A stretch of 64,000 bases of DNA from Salvia splendens. Taxonomy: Eukaryota; Streptophyta; Magnoliopsida; Lamiales; Lamiaceae. The notes below the pieces were generated by a model. The model was not told where the DNA came from. It saw only the letters and a program-made list of their open reading frames with translations, and made no database searches. Below are positions 1-10,843 of the stretch, piece by piece. How positions within the stretch are numbered: the first letter of the stretch is position 1; every line of letters starts with the position of its first letter. The stretch spans positions 28,020,736-28,084,735 of the forward strand of contig NC_056048.1 in assembly GCF_004379255.2 (NCBI RefSeq). Direction: 5' to 3'. A program made the translations under genes and the position numbers.

Positions 1-621
1 GAGGCCACACGCCTCCTCGCCCTGCATCAGTAACAACACGCCAAAACATCACACAATGCGAACAAAATCAAGAGCTCCAAAAGGCCTAAAGAGAATGTGC
101 GTACATACCTCTGTGCTACATAGATATGGAGCACTCAAAACCTGTGGAGGCCAAGACAACGTCATTTTCATTCCAACGCGACATAAAGAGATCAAGAGAG
201 ACGATACCTTGACTTGCTCGTGCAAGAAGCTTATGTACTCCATTGCCTCAAGAAGTACTGAGGCTGTATCAGTCTATTAGATTACACAAAAACAAACACA
301 TTAGCAATGAATATAACTATTCAAGGCAAGAAATGGTTAGCATATGAAGTCTTTTAAGTTCTATGAACCTTTCCATATGGCGAGACGAGCTGTTGAAGAG
401 CAGAGACGCGTTCGCTCACCCTCTCCTTCTTCTCCTACAACCATCAAACATATGCTTATCATCAACAATAATGTGGCAAAGTTATAGTGCTGTCAAATGA
501 TAGTTAGGCATCAAACACTAACTTTGGAAGAGAGAGGGGCATCAATCTTGAGTCTTTTAGGCATCAAGTTCGCGAACGAGCTTTGGTTAACTGAGGCCGG
601 GCTTCTCTTGTGCTGCATCAT
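1..621 (-). CDS. Small bHLH transcription factor, 3' end truncated by window edge
   Basis: Five coding exons read on the minus strand: 523-621 (start), 369-434, 208-273, 109-141 and 1-21 (continues outside). All junctions are GT-AG and phase 0. The start is the double Met MMQHKRSP; an in-frame stretch upstream to an acceptor at 640 is taken as 5' UTR. The protein reads through ERVSALQQLVSPYGK (helix 1 and loop), TDTASVLLEAMEYISFLHEQ (loop and helix 2) and VLSAPYL, the signature of the bHLH112/123/153 group of plant atypical bHLH proteins. The basic region lacks the classical H-E-R E-box contacts, as is usual in this group. The short N-terminus and the MMQHKRSP opening fit the small bHLH153/154 type, recalled from memory and not aligned. 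Expected role: a nuclear dimerising regulator; the target genes cannot be read from the sequence. Confidence 0.85.
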
Positions 622-1368
622 CTTCGCCTTCGTAGTTGTCTGTCTCATTAGAATAATTTGGAAAAACAAAGGTATCTAGTAAGAAAGCAAGCTGTTTTTG
701 GCAGTTTCAACCAATTCAGATAGAAATTTATCTACTTGATCACTTAGAAATCATACAAATGAGACATTCATGATCAAGAAAAGCTAAATCTACACTAGAA
801 TTTGGATTCTTTGCTATGAAAAAACATACCTTTTGAAAAAGCAAAGCAGTTTACAAAGTTCATCAAACTATCCTATTTGTTCACCTGATTAAGAAATGAC
901 TTAAAATGAAAAACAGATGCATTACTTAATCCAGATATTATGCTAATATGTATGGATATTGTTTGTAGCTGTGTTGGCCCCATTTATTTGACATGAATGA
1001 TGAATATACGCGTTTTCAGCATGCAATATTTAATTTTCTTCTAAATATTCAATCCTACTTACGATTTTGAAGTATGCAATGTCTCTATCTAAGCATTAAT
1101 AAACTGAAAATACTAAATAAAAAACAATATTTATTTTTTTTGTCAAATAAGGCTTACCAAGACAAACACTTAAAAATGGGAGAGCAAGAATTTCAAGAAA
1201 CTAAATTTACACAAGATCATCAACTAAATTGGTGATGAAAATTTTTATTAAACTCACCAAAACTTTGATTAAATTGAATAGTAATAATTGGAAGAAAAAC
1301 GAAGATAAAATAGTTTCAAGAAGTTGGAAAAACAAAGGAAGATGAAAAAATTGGGATAAAGGGCTCAC

Positions 1369-1520
1369 CTTCTTTACAAAAGAACCTCAATTTTCAAATC
1401 CCATTTCAAGAATCCAAGAAAAATGCAATAAAAATCCCAACTTTGCAAAAAGAAATCATCCAAAGTTGTTTCTCTCTCTCAATTTTTGGGTTTTATTGAC
1501 AACAGGGAATTGGGATTTGT
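1369..1520 (-). other. Probable non-coding 5' UTR exon of the bHLH gene
   Basis: On the minus strand a GT donor (GTGAGCCC) sits just below 1369, after a purine-rich stretch with no usable open frame; its only ATG is followed by a stop after four codons. An AG acceptor at 640 precedes the first coding exon. This is consistent with a leader exon and a roughly 730-bp 5' UTR intron, a common arrangement in small plant regulators. The upper limit of the exon is a guess. The rest of 640-1740 is AT-rich with no further coding signal. Confidence 0.4.
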
Positions 1521-1749
1521 GCCAAGACTATTGAAACAAGGAGACAAGATATGGAAAAGAATCTTCCACCTTTCCTGCCTTTGTTTGTCTCTGTATTTCT
1601 AAATGAATGAACACTCTTTTCACACACAACACACACACGCAAGGCCAAAAGGAGACGAAAGTTATTGTGTTTATAGCTTTTGTACAAACATAAAAAACCA
1701 GGAAAAATCAATCTGAAAACAATGGAAAAATTGCAGAGAGGTTAATATT

Positions 1750-3114
1750 TTTTTTCTTTGAGAAGTGATGTAGGGTGTGTTCAAAACTACGATTTTATAG
1801 TTGAATTTTATGTTAGATATATTTATGAAAAGACGTTCAATTTAATAAGCTTGATTTGATTGGTAGTATTATCTAATTCTGATTGAAGATTTCTCAAGCA
1901 TCTACAACTCAATGTTTTTTTAGATGGGCCCTGCACAATCACAATTCATCATCTCTTTCTTCTCTTACATTATTTATCAATCTTGGATTTTTTTTTCTTA
2001 TTTCTTCAAATATTATAATTTTAATTAAATTAATATTCATAATTTTTTTAATTTTAAATTTATATAACTAAAATTCTAAAAATATAAAAAATATATTGAA
2101 TGTCAAAAAATACATGATTCAAATCCTAAATTTACATAGTATTAATAGGAAACAATACTTAGTGAAATTTAAAATACAAAATTCAATAAAATTAAACTAG
2201 AAGATAATGATTTTTTTTTCATTATCATACTAGTTGAATGTATGCACTAATAAAAAATTAGATATAATATTCAAAAAGGAAAAGGCAAAAGCAACTAAAG
2301 AAGATGAGAATAAGCAAAATTGTTACAAATATATGTTGCGTTAAAAATTATAGTGACGACCCTTAACATTTCGCTTTGTTCTTCACTTTGGGAGAAAATT
2401 AGCGAAGCATTCCGAATTCAAGTGGATACCAAATTGGGCTTCTATTGACTATGTCATGCAGCCATGCCGTGACTAAACAAAGGCGAGCAGTCCCGATCGC
2501 AATGCTAAATGACGCACGCCCTTATACGCTCGTGCAACGCATTCCTATAGACACCACTTCCTTACTTGATCTGGCCGCATTGTGAACGCTCTAATAATTT
2601 GCATGCACCTTGTAAAATGAAAATTAAGTAGTTGATTAATTCATCTCTTGAAATTTCAAACATAATTTAAAACTCAATTAATCCATTGTAGTCTTGGCGG
2701 AAATTGAGGCAGAAAACATGGTTGCGAGAAGAAATACCTTAATTTAATTGAAATCTTTAATTTTTATGAAATTCTTTGTGTACGAAATCGACAACTGATT
2801 TAAGCTCATCTTCATTGAGTTCGGACAGTTGAAGAATTTTGTTTTCGATGAATAAATTATCGAAAACTTTTAAGATTTCTGGTTGTATTTTACCTAATTG
2901 TTGGTAGGTGGAAGTTGTTATACTATGTAATTATATTGATTATATGCTAATTATCTTCGCGGCGGTGATATATCTATGCTTTTATTATATCTTAACAATC
3001 ATGTTTAGTGTTAATGAATATTTATGATTTTTATAGTTACTAATATTTTTCTACCTTTTCCATTAACAAAGGTTTCTTCGGACCGAATTTTCGGTCCTGA
3101 GGAGGGTTAAGGGA
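1750..3114. other. Intergenic, no gene seen
   Basis: AT-rich sequence with short open frames that are low-complexity translations. The stretch at about 2340-2600 is more GC-balanced and looks like old unique or inserted sequence, but I recognise no protein, LTR or RNA in it. Confidence 0.5.
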
Positions 3115-3119
3115 TAAGG

Positions 3120-3413
3120 TGATACGATTATTATTATTATTTAGTTAGTTAATTATGGATTAGCATATCTTGTTCATATCTTTTGTCTTGTTCATTAAGA
3201 TAGTCTCCACTATTATAAATAGTGGACATTGTTCTTTAGTTCGATCATTCAAGAAATATCAATTATCCTTCTATTTTATTTTCTCCTACTCTATTTCCTT
3301 TCAAACGTGCAAAACGCACAAAACCCTAATTTTGAAGCCGAATTGATCGACGGGCAAAAGCTCCCGCGACGTTCGACGCAAAATCAACGAGTTAAGGAAC
3401 TTCATCCTTAACA
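3120..3413 (+). mobile_element. Solo LTR of a Ty3-type retrotransposon
   Basis: The segment begins TGATACGATT and ends CCTTAACA. It is flanked by identical 5-bp duplications TAAGG at 3115-3119 and 3414-3418. Inside lie a TATA-like TATAAATAG and a block beginning with TGGACATTGTTC that recurs in inverted orientation near 42.9 kb. The ends also match the LTRs of the complete element at 15134-17428 read on its coding strand. No internal domain remains, so it is interpreted as a solo LTR left by LTR-LTR recombination. Confidence 0.85.
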
Positions 3414-3418
3414 TAAGG

Positions 3419-5840
3419 CGTGAGAAATTTTAATTTGCAGTTCGCTCATATCGTCGTAACGAAACATAGGAAAATTATCGTCTTGAAATTTCGAATTCTA
3501 AAATTATACTAGTACTCCTTTTTATCAAAACAAATTTGTGCATCTACTTCTGGTTGTAAATAACATAATTCATGAACGGTATTCATTTCACTTTTTTGAT
3601 AAAAATAAAAATGCTCAAAGTCAAGAACTGGTTAGCTGAGTCATGCTGATAAGGCAATAACAATGTAAAGAATTCAAAATCAACAAAGAAAATAAAAAAG
3701 GTGAACACACTAATCACTTTTACAAGCCATCGTTATACTTGAAGTGAAATTTATTCAGGAACAAATAGCAATTATTATAGTCCTCATTTTTCTAACTTTG
3801 GCCTATCTTTTCAAACCTTGTGGTGTCAAGTAAGATTGAAAAGAGTTTATGTTAGAGTGTAATTTTCTATCTTTCCTATTGGATTTTTCTAAGATTTATG
3901 TTTCCTATCTTTCTATTGATTATGACATTGTTCACTGATTTCATCATTAACCATGAGGAAATTTTGGTTAATATTCTTAGAGATTCTATCTTTGTGTCAG
4001 TTTCTTATCTTTTTTATCATTGAAAGTTTGATCCTAAGTTTTTAAAGATATGTATGATTTTATGCCCTTATCTTTATTAATTACTAGTAATCGTGAATAT
4101 CAACCAATATATGAATTGTTTATCCAGTTCAATGCGATAATATATGTATGTAAGAATATGGCTAAAGTCAAATTAAAGATTTTAAGAAAATTGATTACCC
4201 AATATTAAGAATCGGGTTGAGACCAAATCACTATCAATGTACAATTTTTCAATATAAATGAACCTACCACAAATCGTTTTTTTCTCTACCTTTTAAGAAA
4301 ACGATAAATTGATTACCCAATACTTTATTATCATTGGCATATTTACAAATATCCTACTTTAGTTTATCAATAATGTATTCACAGTCTGCCAAGATAAAAT
4401 CCCAAACATTAATTTAGTATATGATCTTTCACCAATAAGCCTAAAAGAGTGATTATGCATGGACTAAAATGGTATGGTGTCTCTTTCACTTCACATCGGA
4501 GATAAGATTAGTAGAGAATAATCACATCTAACATAATTATGCCTAGACAATTTTGTACAACTATTATTGTCATTTGCTTCTTTCCAATCTCCTTTTTTTT
4601 ATTGAAAAGATATATAACAACTACATTGCATAATTATTTATTTAGAAGAACTAGTATATAATTTGAAGTGGGAATAATATAGAAGGGTTGTGCTAGTATT
4701 TTTTTTATGTCAAAGCACTTAAACTTATCAAATTTTGTTAGTTCTAGAGTTGATGGTATTAGATGTTACTAAAAAGATTCATCTTTAAATGAGAATAAGT
4801 GACAGTTAAATTAATTATATATTTTAGGTGAAATTAACAAATGTTTAAGAACTTAATTAACTATAGATACATAAACAAATTAAACTAGACTTAGCTCAAG
4901 TTTTAGCATTACGAACCTCACAATTATCAAAATATCATAAATCATGAATTCTAGTCAATATCTATTCAATTCCCCAATTTTAAAACACAGTGATATATAT
5001 TTAGAAATATCGATGGATTTAAGTCCACTAAATCCATCCAAAAAAATAGTTTTAGTAGTGAAGTGTACCCAAATCATGCCAATACCCTGCCACATATCAA
5101 TAGTAGGTCACAAGTTTGGGTTTATAAGTACTTGAAAAAATAAATAAAAATAAAATATTTGTAGTACTTCATAAATTAGGCTTCAGTTGGTTAAGAATTG
5201 CAATTTCATTTCAACTTGTGATAACAAAAACTCAAATTTTTGAACAATAATTCCGCAAAAGCACCTAAGTGATCTCAAAATAATCAAATTTACACTTGCT
5301 TCTGAGTCACCAGGTAGAAATCACAGAAATCATCGGAGTAAACCTTAATCTCCGATCAATCTGTCGCGTTAAAACCTCGTTCAATCCTCGATCATTCAAC
5401 TAGTCTTCAACGAGAAATGCAGTCATGCACGAACCAGATCATTTCACCTCAGTCCATCCACCAGTGCCGCCTGCTGTCAACCCTAACGTATGGACAAAGT
5501 GTAAGTTAGACAACTTGCGTATAAATGGCTCGGATGAAGTGAAGAAGTGTTGAACGGCTCGAGCATATTTCATGAGGTCGTTTGCTCTTAAGGTCGAGCT
5601 TCTCTTGACCTACTACAGTTTCAAGCCATCGACCATTACGTTTAAAATCTTACTATTATTTTTCTACAATATACACGGAGTATGTAATCTATCAAGAATC
5701 ATTAATCCATTCCTAGAAGTCCATCACCAGAAGTAATATTCTCACGAATCATTTTCCTAACAACGTTACATTTTTTTCCTTATTGTTACCGAACCTTATT
5801 AACAAAACGTAGCATGATGTGATAAGGGGAAGGGGGTGGA
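3419..5840. other. Intergenic, no gene seen
   Basis: AT-rich sequence without convincing coding capacity. The last few hundred bases, next to 5841, probably include the 3' UTR of the minus-strand RING-CH gene. Confidence 0.5.
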
Positions 5841-8620
5841 TTAAGACGAACAAACCTGCCTTCTCCTTCGACATTGTACAAGGTACCATGAACGGCCAAC
5901 AACATAGCACGGGAGAAGAAAACCAGCAAGCTGAAGAACCGAAATCTGATACTGGATTTAAGAAAGAGGCAAAACAGAAACCGAGAAATCTTAGATCTTG
6001 ATAACATAGCACAATTTTGAGGTAATCAAGAAATTTCGATTTAGGACTTACATGGACGAAAACTGATGATTCGCGCAGCACTCCAAAGTCTCTCGTGATC
6101 ATAAGAGTTTGGCGGATGAGCAAGAGCATCATCAGCTGCCAATATCAGAAAAGAGCATGATTTACGTCATTGTCAAGAGAAGGGAAGATCATGAATCAGT
6201 TAGAAGGTGTTTTGGTTTGCTTACGACAATAGCTACTGATCGGAAACAGGTAAGAGTCCCACTATTGGCTATGGCATAGTCATCGTAATCTGACTGCAGA
6301 AACTGGCGCTCAGCTGCTGCAAAAGCCAATAGTCGAGGGTCTCGGAGATCTATGTGAGGACCCCAAGCTTGTCTGATCGAAAGATAAAAAGGCGAAAATG
6401 AGATAGATGGCCAAATAAGCAAGTGTATACTCTGTTCTTCATAGCACATAAGAAATCTTTTCACCATTACTCAAAATCATGGACATAACTGAAAATTAGA
6501 TATATTTAACAACGATAACGCTATCGAAAACTATCCAATCCTCGTTTCCTATATCTCCTTTCTGTTATACAACAAAGAGACGAACTAGGATACTTAACTA
6601 GATAGTTAAAGACAGATTTTACATTGAAAACTAATCTACCAGAGCATCTGATTGATGATGAGGTGAAAGAAGCCGATAGTTTACCTGATATCGATAGCCA
6701 AGACATCAGCATTCGTTCTTGGAGGCGGGCAGCTATAATTCGGAGAAAAAACCTGTTGATTCCAAATATTAAACTTCTACGTACTACATTAGTTGATTAA
6801 CAAGCTGTTACATAAATACTACTCCTGCAAAGATTCTAACCTGATTGCATATTTCACAAGTGATATCACCCTTCTTGTTGCACCATCTCTGAATGCATTT
6901 CCTATGAGCAAACTACATGAAAACCGAAGGAGAATTAGCATCACGCATACAACCAAGTATCTAACAATAAGACGAGCATTCGCATAGCGAGGCATATGGC
7001 ACCACGACAAGTATAAGACTCGAACCAAACTCACCAAACAAGTTCCCCATTAGATTCATAAAAAAGTGAAGTTAATCTATACTTGACAAATCTCACTTTT
7101 CATAAATAAAAAACTCTTCAAGAATCAGAAAGTATTTTCTTTTTTATTTTTATAAATTTTCTTTTCAAATAGTCAAACTCTCAGATAATTTTGTGAATAG
7201 TTATACAATAGCATATATCATCACATCAAATCAGAAAAATGGTTTTTTTTCGAAATCTCAATCACAAAAGTTAGAAAAATGGCGTACCCATGTGAAATGC
7301 CAACACAAAATTCAAGAACATTGAATTGTATGAATGAATGCTCTTCACTCCAAATCAATAGAGTAGAATCTATCAACAATGGGATAAATATAGTAGGCAC
7401 TAAATGCACAACTGCACCAATTTAAACCACACCATTTTATGTTCATAAAAATACAATAAATTTACCTATAAAAGGACAGCCCATTAAATATGCAGAGATT
7501 CCAAATACAAAAAATATTTTTTTCTTAAAAAGACAATAAATATATACCAGAAAACTGGACATCCCATAAAAAAAATCTCATAATGCTCAACATAAACAAA
7601 TCCCACACACCAAAAATCTAAAAGACAGCAAATTTTTTTCTTAAAAAGACAATAAATACATACCAGAAAACAGGACCCCCCATCAAAAAAAACCCACAAT
7701 GCTCAACATGAACAAATCCCACACACCAAAAATCTAGAATAAAAGCATTTTTTTTCTTAAAAAGACAATAAATATATACCAGAAAACAGGACCCCCATAA
7801 AAAAAACTTACAATGCTCAATATGAACAAATCCCACACACCAAAAATCTAAAACACGGCATTTTTTTCTTAAAAAGACAATAAATATATACCAGAAAACA
7901 GGACCCCCCACAAAAAAAAACTTCAACATGAACAAATCCCACACACCAAAACTCTAAAAGACAGCATTTTTTCCTTAAAAGACAATAAATATATAACAGA
8001 CCCCCCATAAAAAAAGAACCCACAATGCTCAACATGAACAAATCCCACATACAAAAAATCTAAAAGACAGCATTTTTTTCTTAAAAAGACAATAAATATT
8101 AAATAGTATGTACCAGAAAACACTACACCCCATCAAAAAAGGGATTTTTTTTCAAAAAAAAATTAGTAGAAAAACAGAGACTGGAAAGAAGAAAATCTAC
8201 TTCAATCCCAACTTCCATCCATCTAAAACACACACACACACACACACACATAAATTAAACAGACTGCAAAAGCAATTTTTTAAAAAAAAAGAAACTGTTT
8301 TTAACGAACCCACATACTACAATAATCTCATCGGAACAAAACCCAGAAAAAAAGATGAAAACTTTGAGAGAGAAAGTGGAGAAAAAAGAAACCTTGAGGG
8401 TTCCATTGCAAGCACAGGGAGCTTCCATATCCTTCTCCTCATCTTCCTCCTGGCAAATTTTGCACTCTCTCAAACTTCCTTTCCCTTTCACACTACTAAA
8501 ACTGCAGCCATCGCTAACTTGCGCCTCACTTTCTCTCTCCACCGCCGAAGAAGACGATTCTTGAAAGCACGCAGCTGAAGCTATTATCCTGTCCACACAC
8601 ACCATGAAATCATCCACCAT
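5841..8620 (-). CDS. RING-CH (RINGv) E3 ubiquitin ligase, membrane-associated
   Basis: Six exons on the minus strand: 8393-8620, 6841-6912, 6685-6752, 6225-6372, 6052-6135 and 5841-5930. All are GT-AG and phase-consistent, giving 229 residues, a normal length for the plant RINGv/DUF3675 family. A C4HC3 RING-CH domain spans residues 53-98 with ligands C53, C56, C69, C71, H79, C82, C95 and C98. It is followed by the family block VFSPNYSCPPP and by QAWGPHIDLRDPR. Two hydrophobic stretches near the C-terminus (exons 4 to 6) are likely a membrane hairpin. The start ATG is at 8620; the extension to 8638 begins with GTG and is not used. Expected role: transfer of ubiquitin from E2 to substrates at membranes, by analogy with MARCH proteins. 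Intron 1 holds a tandem repeat array. Confidence 0.9.
7500..8110. repeat. Tandem array of about six ~116-bp units inside intron 1 of the RING-CH gene
   Basis: The marker AGACAATAAATA recurs at 7531, 7647, 7763, 7875, 7980 and 8087 (spacings 116, 116, 112, 105, 107). Each unit also holds ACCAGAAAACAGGACCCCC, a phrase like CAATGCTCAACATGAACAAA, then TCCCACACACCAAAAATCTA. Overlapping open frames on the minus strand translate the repeat and are not genes. Confidence 0.95.
8227..8250. repeat. (AC)n microsatellite
   Basis: About a dozen AC dinucleotides, lying within intron 1 of the RING-CH gene. Confidence 0.9.
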
Positions 8621-8734
8621 TTCTTGCTCTTTTCTCACCTGTTTCTCTCTCTAGAAAGCAAAAAGTCTGGAGAGACGATGGAGTTTGATTTTGTTTGGGT
8701 TCTGAAATGAGGAGGTGAATAAATAAAGAGTGGA

Positions 8735-9232
8735 CCCCAAAAATGTCCATAGACTATGCGTTTATCTTGCTCATATTTCCTGAATTTTAAAAATATCATC
8801 AGACATCCCTTAACTAAGGGTTTATCTCGAAAATGGTAATTTTTCACTATTTTCGATCGAAAATACCCTTTTGGGAGTTTTAGGGATTTGGACAATTTAG
8901 TCTTTTTACACTTTTAACATTTTAAATCTGATATTATTTCAGTTATATACTAAATCTGATATTATTTCAAAATTTTATTTCTTTATTTCAATTAAATTAA
9001 ATTTTAAAATAATATCAGATTTAATATATAACTGAAATAATATCAAATTTAAAATGTTAAAAGTGTAAAAAGACCAAATTGCTCAAACCCCCCAAAATCC
9101 CCCAAAAGGGTATTTTCGACCGAAAACAGTGAAAAAGACCATTTTCAATATAAACCTTTAGTTTAGGGATGTCTGACGATATTTTTAAAGTTAAGAGACT
9201 ATGGACGAGATAAATTCATATTCAGAGACCTT
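8735..9232. mobile_element. Foldback/MITE-like long inverted repeat
   Basis: Two arms of about 240 bp are inverted copies. The left arm contains ATATCATCAGACATCCC, CGATCGAAAATACCC and TTTTTACACTTTTAACATTT; the right arm holds their near-complements GGGATGTCTGACGATAT, GGGTATTTTCGACCG and AAATGTTAAAAGTGTAAAAA. The centre is near 8990. No coding capacity was seen, and I could not fix a target duplication. It lies about 115 bp upstream of the RING-CH start codon, in its presumed promoter. Confidence 0.75.
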
Positions 9233-9830
9233 TTTTATAGTTCACCCATGAATAAATAGTTTATTTAGGTGAATATGGAGAGAAAGAGAGTGGGAGGGAA
9301 TTTTTTTTAATTTTTTTGGGGATTTTTTAAAATAAAAAATGGTGGAGTTTGTGGGAAGAGTTAGAGATGCCCACCGGTTCCGGTTCCGGCGGTTAACCGC
9401 CGAACCGGAACCGCCGGTTCCGGTTCCGAACCGGAACCGTGACAATTTTCTCGAACCGGAACCGTCGCATTTGGAACCGCGGTCCGGTTCCGGTTCAAGA
9501 TTTTTCGAACCGGAACCGTCACCGAACTGCCGGTTCCGGACGGTTCGGAACCGCCGGTTAACCGGCAAAACCGCCGGTTCGGGCGCGTAAAACAAGGTGT
9601 CATGGATGGGGCCGCCGGCGGCAGCTTTTCAGCGGCAAAACCGGCCTGAACCGCCGGTTTTTCGTCGGTTAACCGGCGGTTAACCGTGAAAACCGGCGGT
9701 TTTGTCCCGGAAACCGGCGGTTTTGGCGGTTCTGGCGGTTTTCCGCCAAAACCGTCGGTTTTACGAAATTTTCAAAAAAAAATTTCCCAAATTTCAAATT
9801 CGAATTCTTCCATTTTCCCCCTCATTTTTA

Positions 9831-9840
9831 TCTATAAATA
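9831..9840 (+). promoter_or_regulatory. TATA box of the hAT internal gene
   Basis: TCTATAAATA followed by a C-rich start region, about 270 bp before the ATG at 10106. Position and sequence fit a core promoter. Confidence 0.5.
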
Positions 9841-10105
9841 CCCCCCTCTATCCTCATTTACATTTACTCCACTCCTGTGTTAATAAGAGTTTCTCTCTTC
9901 AATCTCACAATTCTCTCTCTTTGTCTCCAATTTCTCATTTGTGCTATTGTGCTTCCATTTAATTACTCAAGTGCTACTCTTATTAAGCATTGTTATACAC
10001 TTTATACTTGTTCCCGTAGTTCTATAAATTGTCTTTCTTTCTCAATTGCTAAAACAAAAAAAATATATATTATTCCATATTACTACATTTTTACTATATA
10101 TCAAG

Positions 10106-10513
10106 ATGTCTTCATCCCGAGAAGGTCGTGTTGATAAGGGAAAGAGAAAGTCCAAGAGGCCATCTCGGAGAGCCGTTATTGATGAGATTTCTCAAATGAA
10201 CATGGACGCGTGGCAGGTTAATATTTATTATCTACTAATTTAATTAATTTTGATTTACATTACATTATTGTTCATAATTTTATTTGATATTTACAATACA
10301 AATATTATTTTGTAGAATCGAGAAGAGCAAGATATGGCACATGCTATTGCTCTCTCTCGCTCTCCAGCCCTTTTCAATTTAATTTTTTCCCCCATTTCAT
10401 GTTTTTTTCAATGTAAATTATATTACATTGTTGTATATTGTATACTTGTAGTTGTAGATGTATATATATATTGTAATTTGTAATGTATCGTTGTCCGTTA
10501 CAACTCAAACTCA
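10106..10513 (+). pseudogene. Truncated N-terminus of hAT transposase gene
   Basis: The ATG at 10106 opens a 37-codon exon (10106-10216, MSSSREGRVDKG to MNMDAWQ) ending at a GT donor. An acceptor before 10316 continues NREEQDMAHAIALSRSP, after which the frame runs into low-complexity AT-rich sequence. The expected BED zinc finger, RNase-H-like catalytic region and hATC dimerisation domain are all missing. The simplest reading is that an internal deletion fused the first exons to the 3' UTR. The end coordinate is approximate. I cannot say whether the remnant is expressed. Confidence 0.55.
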
Positions 10514-10843
10514 ATAAAATTGATATCATTTTCTCCTTATTCGCCGTATTTCTATTTGAATTATACATTGTCTTGTTCCAATTTGTTGTATAAATCCAAA
10601 TTTCAAAAAAAAAAAAAAATTACAACCGAACCGCGAAACCGCCGGTTCCGAACTGGAACCGCCTAAACCGCCGGAAAAACCGGCGGTTCCGAACCGGAAC
10701 CGGAACCGCCGGTTTTCGAACCGGAACCGGAACCGTGAAATAGCCTCACGGTTCGGTTCCGGTTCCGCCTTCGATCGAACCGGAACCGGCGGTTCCGAAC
10801 CGGAACCGCCGGTTTGTGAACCGTGGGCAACACTAGGAAGAGT

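Larger units (their letters stand above)
9362..10835 (+). mobile_element. Non-autonomous hAT element (internal deletion derivative)
   Basis: The 8-bp duplication GGAAGAGT flanks the element at 9354-9361 and 10836-10843. Termini are imperfect inverted repeats: left TAGAGATGCCCACCGGTTC, right reverse complement TAGTGTTGCCCACGGTTC. Both subterminal zones (9375-9760 and 10625-10820) are packed with CCGGTTC/GAACCGG motifs in both orientations, typical of transposase-binding arrays. The centre keeps a TATA box, a two-exon start of a coding region and a 3' UTR-like AT-rich tail. Most of the transposase is absent, so it would depend on an autonomous partner. Confidence 0.9.

Noticed and set aside
1883..2071. 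A 62-codon hydrophobic frame
   Set aside because: Phe/Ile/Leu-rich translation of AT-rich DNA, with no homology or splice context.
7484..8123. Several overlapping open frames with MWDLFML- and FLRKK-like peptides (minus strand)
   Set aside because: They are translations of the tandem array inside an intron and repeat every ~116 bp.
8108..8578. A 156-codon open frame on the plus strand
   Set aside because: It lies opposite intron 1 and exon 1 of the RING-CH gene, with low-complexity and microsatellite-derived residues.
8639..8895. A reading frame upstream of RING-CH on the minus strand
   Set aside because: It covers the promoter and foldback arm and has no domain or splice link.
9242..9603. 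Arg/Gly/Pro-rich frames on both strands
   Set aside because: They translate the CCGGTTC subterminal repeats of the hAT element.
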